From: an uncultured cyanobacterium
Lineage (GTDB): Bacteria > Cyanobacteriota > Cyanobacteriia > Cyanobacteriales > Microcystaceae
DNA length: 32,669 bases
NCBI GenBank assembly: GCA_903869185.1
Contig: CAIPYC010000128.1
Coordinates: 1-32,669, forward strand
Direction: 5' to 3'
Position 1 is the first letter of the stretch. Every line of letters begins with the position of its first letter. Of the stretch, positions 9,601 to 17,986 are shown in pieces. The notes beneath the pieces were generated by a model that did no database searches, had not been told where the DNA came from, and worked only from the letters and a program-made list of their open reading frames with translations. Both the position numbers and the translations under genes were made by a program.

Positions 9601-11918
9601 TCATAGAGAATCTGTTGTTGACCTGAAGGTAAAACAATGGTTCTGAGCATGTCATGATAGACAATTAATTTATTCCAGGCTTGGGTCAGCTGCGACAAAT
9701 TCAGATCCACACAATCTAGTTCCCAATAGGTATGAGTAGCTACATTTCCAAGATCAAAATCTCCTCGGCGACCCAACCAGTATGCTTGTTGGATATCTGT
9801 AAGTGGGAAAGAAAAATATTTATTTTCCGGATCGGCTGATATTGTTGGTAAGGATATCTGGGTAAGGTTCTCATTTGATGTCTGATTTTGATTTTCGAGA
9901 ATTTTGTGCGCCATTGCTTCAATCGTTGGCATTTCCAGAAAACTCTGTATTGGCAGAACCAACAAGAATTTTTCATGTATCTTGGCAACTATTTGAGTCA
10001 GTAAAAGTGAGTCGCCACCCAATTCAAAGAAATTATCCAATACGCCAACTCTATCAAGACCAAAAACCAAAGACCAGATATTGGCTAGTTCTTCTTCGAT
10101 ATGATTTCTAGGAGCAGAATATGAAACCTTTAAGTCTCCTCTGGATTGACGTTTTGCATTTTTTATTTGATTTAGAACCGCCTTGGGTTCCAAGGATTGA
10201 TTTGCAATCTGCTCAAAAATATCCAACTTATCAATAAAAACTATATCTTGGTTTCTATTGTTTTCATTTTGATATTCATGTTTAATATCCTCATCTGATA
10301 CCTTGTAACTCAAGTTGATGAGAATTTCAACTGGGATTTTATAGTTAACACCTTGCTCACCAGAAGATTGATATTCTAAAAAGTTACTTTTAAGAAAGCT
10401 TAAAGCTGGCTGATTTTTTGCACTAGGTATATAGTTAATGTTGATATGATTGATTTCATGAGATTGGGCGACCTTTGCAAGATGGACTAACATGCAATGC
10501 TCGACTCCTCGACCTAGAGCCCTACAACTGAGAAGCAAACTATCTACACTTAGCAATTGGTTATCAATGGTAAATATAATCGCCCCGACCAGCCCATAAT
10601 CACCAAAACGATCACTGACTTCTACTACCAAGCACTCTAATCCCAGCTCTGGTAGTCGGGCAATCTCACTGGGAGATCTTCTGATGGTCGTTAAATTAAA
10701 TTGATTGGTTCTTTGGGTTAACTGAGATACTCTTTGGATCTGATCTACCTTAATGTTTGAAACTACAACTTGTAAATTGAGATCTTCTAAAAAACTTTCC
10801 AGGGTTAGAGATACATTTCTAAGCTCTTCACGTTCTGTATTTTGTTGATAAAATTCTGTTCGTCTCAAATCCTCCTTAAGGATTGAAGAATGGTCAAAAG
10901 CCCAGACATTTTGGATGAATTTTGGAATTTTGGCTTCCTCTTGAGGTAACTGTAGAGTCAAAACCTCTGGACAATTAGCTTTAACTTCTGCGCATTCAAA
11001 TGGGCTATCATCGATAAAAATAAAACTGTCCAATCCAAGATTCAATTGGCTAGCTAGAGATTTGATATTTTCTGATTTAGGCAGCCAATTAATGCGCCAA
11101 GCGACAATATGATTCAGAGACAAGAACATATTATCAGAGCGTTTTGCAAATACTTCCAAAACATCCGCCTCTTCGTTTTTACTGCAGAGACAAACCAACA
11201 TTCCTGCTTGTTGTTTATTAACTACAAATTCTTGAAGTGATTTTCTATGGAGACCTATTTTGATACCATCAATCCCATCTTCACCGCAAATGCCGCTCCA
11301 AAGTGTATTGTCGCAATCTAGAATAATTACCTTATATGAGGCTCGATTTAGGGCACTTGCAAATCTGGCCACCATGGTTCCGATGGCGACATAGCATTCA
11401 TCTCTATAGGGTATGTAAGCTAATTTATTGGTATATTCATCAAAATATTTTGAACAAGGATAGCTATCAAATAGCTCTTTGGATGTAAATAGTTTTACCT
11501 GAGAGATCTCTTTTATTTCTGCCTCAAGTAATTCCTCCATCTCTTGGAAAAATTCTCTCGATTCAGGGTCGGCGTAGCTGGCAGGAGAAGCAGGGCAAAC
11601 ACCCAATAAAAATGGACTGGCAAAATTAGCTGAATTCTTTTTTAAAATACCAATCAAGTCTAGAATATTATTTCGGATGTTGTTTATAGAGCCAGTTGTT
11701 GCCGTTCCTTTAAAATCTTCCAGATTAACCAAGATGATATTTAATCCTTCTTGATTTTTGGCGAAACAACTTCTAGGATCGAGTAACTGTTGAAAAATCT
11801 GGTTATATGGAGCAAACTCTATTTCATAGTGATTTGCAAACTTACTCATCCAAAAATTGATACTTTCCTCAATAGGTTCTATCGTAAAGGTACTACCGAT
11901 TACAATTTTAAAGGTCAT
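6618..11918 (-). CDS. NRPS starter and Cys module: FkbH-PCP-Cy-A-PCP
   Basis: 1766 aa. Residues 1-560 are a full FkbH-type glyceryl transferase/phosphatase. The HAD motif DCDNT is at 201-205, with the nucleophile-type Cys at 202, and IDDSPFE lies near 303. Known FkbH enzymes load a glyceryl unit from 1,3-bisphosphoglycerate onto a carrier. Next is a carrier domain (FELGGDSL, Ser637), then a heterocyclization-type condensation domain (about 700-1130) with the family blocks VFTSTLG and QTPQVWLDH. Its core motif reads YALIIDAWS, so the first Asp of DxxxxDxxS is Tyr835 while Asp840 and Ser843 remain. The adenylation domain (about 1175-1660) has FDLSVYDIFG and the code D-L-Y-N-L-S-L-I-W-K, the published cysteine code. 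A final carrier has Ser1704. The start has an AAGGAAG ribosome-binding site. This protein should begin the peptide and pass a C3-hydroxyacyl-Cys chain to the next protein. Confidence 0.93.
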   Translation of the reverse strand: MTFKIVIGSTFTIEPIEESINFWMSKFANHYEIEFAPYNQIFQQLLDPRSCFAKNQEGLNIILVNLEDFKGTATTGSINNIRNNILDLIGILKKNSANFASPFLLGVCPASPASYADPESREFFQEMEELLEAEIKEISQVKLFTSKELFDSYPCSKYFDEYTNKLAYIPYRDECYVAIGTMVARFASALNRASYKVIILDCDNTLWSGICGEDGIDGIKIGLHRKSLQEFVVNKQQAGMLVCLCSKNEEADVLEVFAKRSDNMFLSLNHIVAWRINWLPKSENIKSLASQLNLGLDSFIFIDDSPFECAEVKANCPEVLTLQLPQEEAKIPKFIQNVWAFDHSSILKEDLRRTEFYQQNTEREELRNVSLTLESFLEDLNLQVVVSNIKVDQIQRVSQLTQRTNQFNLTTIRRSPSEIARLPELGLECLVVEVSDRFGDYGLVGAIIFTIDNQLLSVDSLLLSCRALGRGVEHCMLVHLAKVAQSHEINHININYIPSAKNQPALSFLKSNFLEYQSSGEQGVNYKIPVEILINLSYKVSDEDIKHEYQNENNRNQDIVFIDKLDIFEQIANQSLEPKAVLNQIKNAKRQSRGDLKVSYSAPRNHIEEELANIWSLVFGLDRVGVLDNFFELGGDSLLLTQIVAKIHEKFLLVLPIQSFLEMPTIEAMAHKILENQNQTSNENLTQISLPTISADPENKYFSFPLTDIQQAYWLGRRGDFDLGNVATHTYWELDCVDLNLSQLTQAWNKLIVYHDMLRTIVLPSGQQQILYDVPYYQIEVSDLRSLYPSSAQEQLLSIREQMSHEILPEDIYPLFKIRATLLDRERTRLHFSFYALIIDAWSLMLLKQQLQQLYMDIESALPKLEISFRDYVLAELSLRKSPQYELSRKYWFNRALAGPPELPLAVPLSSVVQPRFKRYSSKLNYQQWKQLKQKAIESNLTPSTVLLTAFADILSRWSKSPEFTINLTLFNRIPLHSQVNQLVGDFASLNLLQVSTGQEKNFAARAKTLQRQLWQDLDHRYVSGVEVQRQSRRQQGNNQLMGVVFTSTLGLNQLNDEPNASRTLGEPVFTITQTPQVWLDHLIYEESGVLLFHWDVVEELYPAGLIEDMFTAYSSWLQQLAQTDTAWQQTQPDLLPSNQAQLIRSINSDSSLIPEETLHSLFQKQLAPCLQFPAVISPEVTLSYEQLNQLANNLAHQLRQLGAERNTLVAVIMNKGWQQVVATLGILMSGAAYLPISPEYPKERIYHLLQQGKVKIILTQSQLEQDLSLPEGIDCLSIELEKLKGEKSNQIKSINTPDDLAYVIYTSGSTGLPKGVATSHRGAVNTILDINERFGIQPHERVLALSALEFDLSVYDIFGMLAAGGAIVFPQDLECLRKDPAHWIELIKEHQVTIWNTVPAFMQMLVEYLSINTDSYLGPLRLALFSGDWIPPNLPGQVKSLYRDIQVVSLGGATEASIWSILYPIEEVAPDWKSIPYGKPMRNQSFYVLNQAMQITPTWVPGELYIGGVGLAKEYWQDEQKTNERFIVHPLSQERLYKTGDFGRYLPDGNIEFIGRIDDQVKISGFRVELGEIESALNSHAQVQQAVVIAREDLSKTKILVAYVVSLDETLDIDHLISFLKPKLPDYMIPYSIVFLENLPLNSNGKVDRKSLPKPNLTLAAPIENVLEPRNPLEQKIAEIWSQVLHLDKVGIDSNFFELGGHSLLATQLITRLSKTLDLNLGLRELFESPTIARLSQQIETIQWASQNSQVLAPDNLDNYETGEL

Positions 11919-11958
11919 GATATAACTTCCTTGTATTTAGTATTCTCTTGATTTCTTA

Positions 11959-14097
11959 TCAACGTGACTGGTTTACTACAACGCCAGCAATATTACTATT
12001 ACTTGTTTGCAGGACCTTCATCGTCTCAGTCAAAGTCGTACGAGTTAATAGCTTCATTCCTGCTACAAGAATCAGTTCATCCACTTTTAAAAAAAGAGCC
12101 TGAGCATTTCTGGGTGAATGGGTATCAATTAGTACAAAATCATAGCTGTTCCTCCACTGGTTGAGCAGGTTTTCCATCTTCTCGGATGCCAACCAAGCAC
12201 CGGAGTTTGTTAAGCTTGGTCCTGCTGTGAGAACATCTGGAGATAAATAGCCTGGAGTTATCTGCTGGAGCTTTGTAGAAACTAGGGTGTGCAGAGAATC
12301 AGACCAGGAAGAGTTTTCCGAAGGCTGGTAATTGTGAGAAGAACCCATCGGCTCGGATTGTTGAACAAGTTCCTGCCATCCGGTATTGGTGCTCAGTACT
12401 GTGCTTAAGCCAGCAACATTGGGGAGATCACAAATCTTATCAATAGTCGGCTTGAGCATATTGGTATCAACTATTAATACTTTCTGTCCCAATTCTGCCA
12501 AGGCAGAGGCAAGGTTATAAGTGATTGTAGATTTTCCCTCAAGTTCAACCGAAGAGACAATGGCAATTGTTTTGGAAGAAGTTTTTTTACCCAGAATCAG
12601 CAGGGCTAATGAACGAACAGACTCACTAAAGGGATCAATTTTAGTCGTTAAATGGGGTTGCTCATTGAGTAAAAGCGGTTTATCTCTGCCGGCAAAGGGA
12701 ATCTCGGCAAGTAGTGGTAAATTGGTGAGCTCTTTGATTTTTTCTGGATCTTTAATTGATCTGCCAAATCGTTCCAAGAGATAGGCAACTCCTGCTGCTG
12801 CTAAAGCTCCAGGCACCAAGGCAACCAATAAACTGCGAAATAGACCAGGAGAGATCGGTAAATTTGGGAGATTGGGTGGTTGGACAATTTTCCAGCTGGA
12901 ATATTCTTGCGCATCACGAATCTTCAGCTCTCGCAGTTTTGTCAAGAAAGATTCGTATTCCTGAGAATTTAGCCGATACTGACGTTCTAATTCCTTGTAT
13001 TGCGGCTGTAATCGTGTAGTTCTGCTAAAATCGACATCTGCCTTGGTTTTTAGCCATCGCAAATCACGCAGGCGTTGTTGCTGAGCTGTTAAATCAATTC
13101 TTGCCTTTAGTAGCTGAACGGCCAAATCCTGTTGAATTGGACCACTGCTAAGCACTTTTTCTTTTTTCCCCATCACTTGAGAAATACGCTTTTGGATCAG
13201 TTTATTGAGGCGATCTCTGCGCTCTTGCAATTGGCGCATGATTGGATGGTTCGGCCGATAGTTTATTTCTTGTGAAGAATATTGAATCTCAACTGCATTC
13301 AGCTGACTCCAAAGTGCCTGATAAGTACTATCTTGATTTAGGATGGCAGAGGGTATAATTCCTTTTGAAGTTTGTCCAATCTGTCCTGCTTGATGTTCGA
13401 GAGATTTGTATAAACTTTGTAATTCATTGAGAGAAGCCTGAGATTCAAAAAGTTTTTGATTGATATCCTGTTTTCTTTGATAGACTGCAGCCAATGAGGC
13501 ATCTGAATCATTTATACCATTGTCTCTTTTGAAGGTAGTCAGCTTTTCTGAAGAGATTATAAGTCCGCTTTGGACCGTTGGTAGTATTCTCTCTATAAAA
13601 CCGATGGCATTTTTCAGAGGAGATAGCCTGCTCTCGGAGCTATAATCCAAATATGTTGATACCAAAGCTTCCAGGGTTTTTTTAGCTTTAACCGGATCAC
13701 TGTCAACATAAGATACCAAAAGAATGTCAGTTCCTTTGCTCTGGTGTAGTGTAAGGTTATCTTCCAGTTTGGCTGGTGTTATTTCCTCTTTGGTGTGTAA
13801 TCGTTTGATTGCTCTGGTTAATAGAGCGCGGCTTTTCAAGATCTCAATATCAGTAGCTTGGGCGTTTTTTTTCTGATCTACGTTTTCTTCTTTTTGTGGT
13901 GTCACCAGAGGAACCGTATTTTGGTTGGAAATCAGGATCAAAGAATCAGATTGATATTTGGGCTCTCGGATTTCTAGATATGTAACGACTCCAAATATTG
14001 CTATGCCGACTAGAGCAGATACCAAAGAGTGGTTTCGAAGGGCTCTGACTATGTTGATTTCCATATTCTGATTTTCCATTGGAGAAAAGTTAGACAT
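11959..14097 (-). CDS. Wzc-like polysaccharide co-polymerase with P-loop domain
   Basis: 712 aa. An N-terminal Wzz-type chain-length domain has one membrane helix near residues 20-40 and a proline-rich segment plus second helix near 425-450 (PNLPISPG, then LLVALVPGALAAAG). A long periplasmic coiled-coil lies between them. The C-terminal part is a CpsD/BY-kinase-like P-loop domain: SSVELEGKST with Gly521-Lys522, a Walker A' region VLIVDTNMLKP, DVLTAGP, and Walker B LIDT. In the usual family Walker A' reads D-A-D; here it is D-T-N. There is no Tyr-rich C-terminal tail, so autophosphorylation as in Wzc is unproven. These proteins control chain length and export of exopolysaccharides in the inner membrane. 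The gene is 15 nt behind the glycosyltransferase and 40 nt ahead of the first NRPS, which places a polysaccharide protein inside the NRPS operon. Confidence 0.88.
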   Translation of the reverse strand: MSNFSPMENQNMEINIVRALRNHSLVSALVGIAIFGVVTYLEIREPKYQSDSLILISNQNTVPLVTPQKEENVDQKKNAQATDIEILKSRALLTRAIKRLHTKEEITPAKLEDNLTLHQSKGTDILLVSYVDSDPVKAKKTLEALVSTYLDYSSESRLSPLKNAIGFIERILPTVQSGLIISSEKLTTFKRDNGINDSDASLAAVYQRKQDINQKLFESQASLNELQSLYKSLEHQAGQIGQTSKGIIPSAILNQDSTYQALWSQLNAVEIQYSSQEINYRPNHPIMRQLQERRDRLNKLIQKRISQVMGKKEKVLSSGPIQQDLAVQLLKARIDLTAQQQRLRDLRWLKTKADVDFSRTTRLQPQYKELERQYRLNSQEYESFLTKLRELKIRDAQEYSSWKIVQPPNLPNLPISPGLFRSLLVALVPGALAAAGVAYLLERFGRSIKDPEKIKELTNLPLLAEIPFAGRDKPLLLNEQPHLTTKIDPFSESVRSLALLILGKKTSSKTIAIVSSVELEGKSTITYNLASALAELGQKVLIVDTNMLKPTIDKICDLPNVAGLSTVLSTNTGWQELVQQSEPMGSSHNYQPSENSSWSDSLHTLVSTKLQQITPGYLSPDVLTAGPSLTNSGAWLASEKMENLLNQWRNSYDFVLIDTHSPRNAQALFLKVDELILVAGMKLLTRTTLTETMKVLQTSNSNIAGVVVNQSR

Positions 14098-14112
14098 GAT
14101 AGAGATAAATAG

Positions 14113-15417
14113 CTAGTTGTCTAGCTCGAGTACTTTTGCATATTCTCGAGCAATGATTGCAGGTGTATAGTTTTGTATCAAGTGATTGCGGCCTGCTTGA
14201 CCCATCCTCTTGCCCAATTGCGGATCGATGGCTAATTCTTGGATAAATTGAGACAATCCATCGCTATCACCATTTTCAAAAACACGTCCACATCTAGCTT
14301 GATTAATTATTTGACAAAGATAAGAGTTTTTTGGACAGATAGCAGCAATAGGCCTTCCACTAGCCAATGCACTGTAAAACTTACTAGGTGCGATTACTCC
14401 CTCCATGCCAGCTTTGATAGAAACCAAAGACAAATCACCGGCTGTCAGGGAATAAGGTATATTCTTTTTTTCCTGATATGGCAAGAGTATGCAGTTTTTT
14501 AGTTGCCACAGCTTGATCAAATTCATACAATACTCGACTCCCGCACCTCCACCAATGAATACAAACTGAAACAAGCGTTCTTTCAATTGGTAAGCACTTC
14601 GCATTATGGTATCGATATCGTGACATCTTCCCAGGTTGCCTGAATAGAGAACTGTAAACTTATCGACTAGTTTGTGTTTCTGGGCAAACCAATTCTCTGA
14701 TTTGTCAATTGACCTGATCCATTCAGGATCTGCCCAACTGTGAATTACTGAAATCTTATCTTCCAGTTTTGGATGCTTACTAAGGATTTGATCTTTCATG
14801 CTATTGCTCAAGACAATGATCCCCTTGGAACGATTCCAGATCTTTTGATTGAGATTATCCCAAATTTTAACAAGCCAACTGTTTTTGGATACTGCCTCTA
14901 GTTTGACTGCAACATCTGGGTAAACATCGTAAATTATACAAAAATAGAATATTCCCAATAGATAGTTGAGAATATAACCCACTATGGAAAGAAAAGGTGG
15001 TGCGGTCGTTAAAATCAGGGAATCTTCTTTTTTTAAACTTCTAATTCCATAAATCAGTGCGCTAATACAAAACAATATTCCATTAATTGATTTGCCCCGT
15101 ATACGATCTCCCCATAGTTTAGTAGAATTAGTCCGTCGAATATTTACACCATTGACCTGTTCAACTCTGGCTGAAACGTTTTGGTTATGAGCATAACTGG
15201 GCTGTCCTGCAAAGATCTGTATTTTTCTTTCTCTTGGACCTAAAGAATGGATTAATTCTTCAATTAATTGCCCAGTTGGGGCATAATCCGGTGGATAAAA
15301 TTGGGTGAATATATAAATAGTTTTTTTGTTATTTTGTATTCTATCTGTTTCAGTTGGAACATGATCTGGTGGATAAAATTGAGTGGATATATGAACAGTT
15401 TTATTTTTATTGCGCAT
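14113..15417 (-). CDS. Family 4 (WcaI/WbuB-like) glycosyltransferase
   Basis: 434 aa GT-B fold protein. The N-terminal QFYPPDYAPTGQL block is the usual start of WcaI/WbuB-like GT4 enzymes. The second half has TVLYSGNLGRCHD and the donor-binding region GVIAPSKFYSALASGRP (about 335-355). It would transfer a nucleotide-activated sugar onto a growing cell-surface glycan at the cytoplasmic face of the membrane. The N-terminus is odd: the first beta strand and its loop occur twice, 26 residues apart (TVHISTQFYPPDHVPT, then TIYIFTQFYPPDYAPT). There is no start codon at the second copy, so the extra 26 residues appear to be translated. It is the first gene of the minus-strand operon. The family is secure; donor and acceptor are unknown. 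Confidence 0.88.
   Translation of the reverse strand: MRNKNKTVHISTQFYPPDHVPTETDRIQNNKKTIYIFTQFYPPDYAPTGQLIEELIHSLGPRERKIQIFAGQPSYAHNQNVSARVEQVNGVNIRRTNSTKLWGDRIRGKSINGILFCISALIYGIRSLKKEDSLILTTAPPFLSIVGYILNYLLGIFYFCIIYDVYPDVAVKLEAVSKNSWLVKIWDNLNQKIWNRSKGIIVLSNSMKDQILSKHPKLEDKISVIHSWADPEWIRSIDKSENWFAQKHKLVDKFTVLYSGNLGRCHDIDTIMRSAYQLKERLFQFVFIGGGAGVEYCMNLIKLWQLKNCILLPYQEKKNIPYSLTAGDLSLVSIKAGMEGVIAPSKFYSALASGRPIAAICPKNSYLCQIINQARCGRVFENGDSDGLSQFIQELAIDPQLGKRMGQAGRNHLIQNYTPAIIAREYAKVLELDN
15273..15410. repeat. Tandem 78-nt duplication in the glycosyltransferase 5' end
   Basis: Two direct copies with a period of 78 nt: one from 15273 and one from 15351, each beginning CAGTTGG on the plus strand. 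They stay similar for about 60 bases, with scattered substitutions (roughly five in six bases match by eye). The period is exactly 26 codons, so the reading frame is kept and the protein carries the FYPPD strand-loop twice. The divergence says the event is not recent. Confidence 0.8.
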
Positions 15418-15606
15418 TATATTGGTTCCATTAATATATGGAAGGATTGTGAATTAGCTTTTTAAAGACAAAATCCTCCCTACTATCTAGAACAAATAAA
15501 GCGCACTCACTGGCGTCGTCTCAATCTGCTCACATCTTTTGCAAGTATGGAGGATAAAATTATTAAATTTGTAGTGACTTAAAAAAATATTGACAAAGAA
15601 AAGATG

Positions 15607-16071
15607 CTAGGCTCTCATCCTATTTAGAAGAGCAAGACTACAGCCTCGACTAATTCGATTGCTAAATTCGCTAACTGTTCCGTTGGAACCATCTGGATTG
15701 ATTGTTTTTGTGGATCTAAGCCAATCTTCGGCAGTTGCCAGTCTGCTGGATAGTTCTGTTTCTTTTCGTGTAATATGCAACCATAATCTTCCATCTTGTT
15801 CACAGAAAAACTCTTCCAACCAGACATTAATATTGAGCTGTGTATAGCTTTGGTTAACCAAGAAATTTGCATTTTTAGCCGATAAACCAAAACCTTTTTT
15901 AATTTCTGTTTTACCTGCGTAATAAATGTAATATTTTGGAGAACCACTTCGCCAGAGTCTTCTTTGACAATATGGACAAAAAAAGTGATGTTTATTCTTA
16001 TTTAATCTCTTATGCGCCATGCGATGGAGTTTCCTCTGTTTAGGATCACATAACTGATTTATGAGTATCAT
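15607..16071 (-). CDS. Conserved cyanobacterial zinc-ribbon-like protein
   Basis: 154 aa. The N-terminus is basic, followed by FFCPYCQRRLWR (one CxxC pair near residues 31-34), then SPKYYIYY, WLEEFFCEQDG and a Ser/Thr-rich C-terminus with VSEFSNR. I recognise the pattern 'CPxCxRRLWRxGSPK... WLEEFFC' from uncharacterised cyanobacterial proteins, but no function is known to me. The CxxC plus the later Cys could form a structural metal site; that is inference. It lies 189 nt upstream of the glycosyltransferase on the same strand, and the space between holds no other gene I can see. It need not belong to the NRPS operon. Another frame over the same bases (15624-15947) is a shadow. Confidence 0.7.
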   Translation of the reverse strand: MILINQLCDPKQRKLHRMAHKRLNKNKHHFFCPYCQRRLWRSGSPKYYIYYAGKTEIKKGFGLSAKNANFLVNQSYTQLNINVWLEEFFCEQDGRLWLHITRKETELSSRLATAEDWLRSTKTINPDGSNGTVSEFSNRISRGCSLALLNRMRA

Positions 16072-16258
16072 TTTAGATTGATTTTATTTGCAGATCAACC
16101 TAAAATAAATTTTATGTAGACATTACAAAAGGAGTTATGCCTTTAATATGAACTTTACTTTTTTGAAAAAACAAAAAATATAGCTTTTTGGCCGTTTTAG
16201 ACCATTCTTATCTATCAAAAAGTCCACAAATTTTGTCTATTTATTGAAATATGAAAAC

Positions 16259-17935
16259 ATGAAAATCAAACATTTATTTCCAATATTGCAATGGTTGCCC
16301 AGCTATAATGCTAATTGCTTTAGAGCGGATATGATTGCTGGTTTGACTATTTGGGCTGTAATGATTCCAGAGGCAATGGCCTATTCTGCTATAGCTGGAG
16401 TGCCCGCTATTATGGGGCTTTATACTGTACCACTTCCTTTGCTGGTTTATAGTATTCTGGGTACCTCAAAAACCATGGTGATAGGTCCAGACTCTGCAAC
16501 TGCACTTATTTCTGCAGTGACAATCGGGGCAATGGCTAGTACTGAAAATGCCCAATATCTTTCCTTAACTTCGACCTTGGCCCTTTTGGTTGGAATCCTA
16601 TTTAGTCTATTGGGAATCTTGAAAATGGGCTGGGTTGCCAATTTTATACCTATGCCAGTGATGAAGGGATTTATTCAAGGTCTTGTCTGGCTGACAATCA
16701 TTGGTCAGGTTCCCAAGACACTTGGAATTGTAGGCAATTCTGGTAACTTCTGGCAAAAGTTAATACATATAATTGAGCATTCTCCTGCCTTGCATCTTCC
16801 TACTACCTTGGTGGGTTTATCCAGTCTCGTATTGCTATTGTTTTTCAAGCGTTATTATCCAAAGATCCCTGCCGCATTGACTACTGTGGTCTTTGCAATT
16901 CTTATGGCACGGATTTTTCACTTCCAACAACATGGAGTAGAAGTAATCAGTTCGATAGCCACAGGTATGCCTATTTTTAGATTGCCTACTTTTTCCCTGA
17001 ATAATCTGGATGTCATGATGGGCGGAGCCTTTGCTATAGTACTTGTTGGTTACGCCGAGTCGTTAGGCGCAGCCAAAGCGGCAGCCGAAAAATATGGAGA
17101 GGAAATTGATGGAAATCAAGAATTAATTAGTTATGGTCTTGGTAATATTGCCAGTTCTGTCAGTTCTGGTTTTGTAGTAGTAGGAAGTCTGTCTAAAACA
17201 TCTGTGGCAATCGAAGCAGGAGCTGTGAGCCAAGTTTCTTCTATAGTCCATAGCATACTGGTGATTTTAACGCTTTTGTTTTTGATGCCCCTTTTTAGCA
17301 ATCTTCCATATGCCACCCTTTCTGCCGTTGTGATAGAAGCTATGTTGGGGCTTTCTAATCTGAATTATCTAAAACGTCTACGTTCAATCTCTACCTTGGA
17401 ATTTGGCATCGCGATAGCTTCGTTTATGGGTGTACTTTTTCTCGATGTTTTGCTGGGAATCGCTGTGGGCGTTGTTTTATCTTTGCTATTGCTATTGGAT
17501 AGGGTTACCAATCCTGGCTTTGCCATCTTGGGAAAATTACCTGACGAGGAGATGTACAGGGATATAGCCAGACATCGAGAGTCCATTACAATTGCCGGCT
17601 TATTAATCTTTCGCTTTAATGGTAGTCTATTTTTTCCCAATGCCAATAACTTTCGCTCAGCCCTCCTCAAAACAATTCAATTTACATATCCTCCAGTTCT
17701 TCAAGTGTTGATTGATGCTGAAACTTTCAATTTTATTGATGTAACCGCTATCGAAATGCTCAGTAAATTAAACAGCACTCTCCGGCAGAGAGATATTGTA
17801 TTGTCTTTGGCCAGGGTGAGGGATCCTGTTCGGGATTTGATGAAAAAAATGGAATTGGAAAAGCAGATAGGTTCCCAATATTTCTATGAAAGGATCAGCG
17901 ATGGCATGGCGTTCTTCTTGGAGAATCATCCATAG
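16259..17935 (+). CDS. SulP-family anion transporter with STAS domain
   Basis: About 558 aa from ATG 16259. A TTG at 16244 in the same frame would add five residues (MKYEN), but the family normally begins like MKIKHLFPILQWLPSY, so the ATG is preferred. The SulP signature is strong: FRADMIAGLTIWAVMIPEAMAYSAIAG at the first helices, then GPDSATALISA, about 10-12 hydrophobic helices, and a C-terminal cytoplasmic STAS domain (about 445-555) with LIDAETFNFIDVTAIEML. Cyanobacterial SulP proteins include bicarbonate (BicA) and sulfate transporters; sequence alone does not separate them here. It stands alone, with the divergent zinc-ribbon gene about 190 nt away. That spacer is AT-rich with no clear riboswitch. 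Confidence 0.9.
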   Translation: MKIKHLFPILQWLPSYNANCFRADMIAGLTIWAVMIPEAMAYSAIAGVPAIMGLYTVPLPLLVYSILGTSKTMVIGPDSATALISAVTIGAMASTENAQYLSLTSTLALLVGILFSLLGILKMGWVANFIPMPVMKGFIQGLVWLTIIGQVPKTLGIVGNSGNFWQKLIHIIEHSPALHLPTTLVGLSSLVLLLFFKRYYPKIPAALTTVVFAILMARIFHFQQHGVEVISSIATGMPIFRLPTFSLNNLDVMMGGAFAIVLVGYAESLGAAKAAAEKYGEEIDGNQELISYGLGNIASSVSSGFVVVGSLSKTSVAIEAGAVSQVSSIVHSILVILTLLFLMPLFSNLPYATLSAVVIEAMLGLSNLNYLKRLRSISTLEFGIAIASFMGVLFLDVLLGIAVGVVLSLLLLLDRVTNPGFAILGKLPDEEMYRDIARHRESITIAGLLIFRFNGSLFFPNANNFRSALLKTIQFTYPPVLQVLIDAETFNFIDVTAIEMLSKLNSTLRQRDIVLSLARVRDPVRDLMKKMELEKQIGSQYFYERISDGMAFFLENHP

Positions 17936-17986
17936 TTCTCTACAGGCCCTAAAATAGTTAATATTCTATCTGTGAGTCACCCGCCC

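Noticed and set aside
12500-12545. Walker A of the Wzc-like protein (SSVELEGKST) as damaged
   Set aside because: Cyanobacterial relatives often read SSxxxEGKST, so the missing first Gly is normal; only the Walker A' change was kept as a minor finding.
15624-15947. A second minus-strand frame of 107 codons inside the zinc-ribbon-like gene
   Set aside because: The other frame has the recognisable CPYC and WLEEFFC pattern; this one is its shadow.
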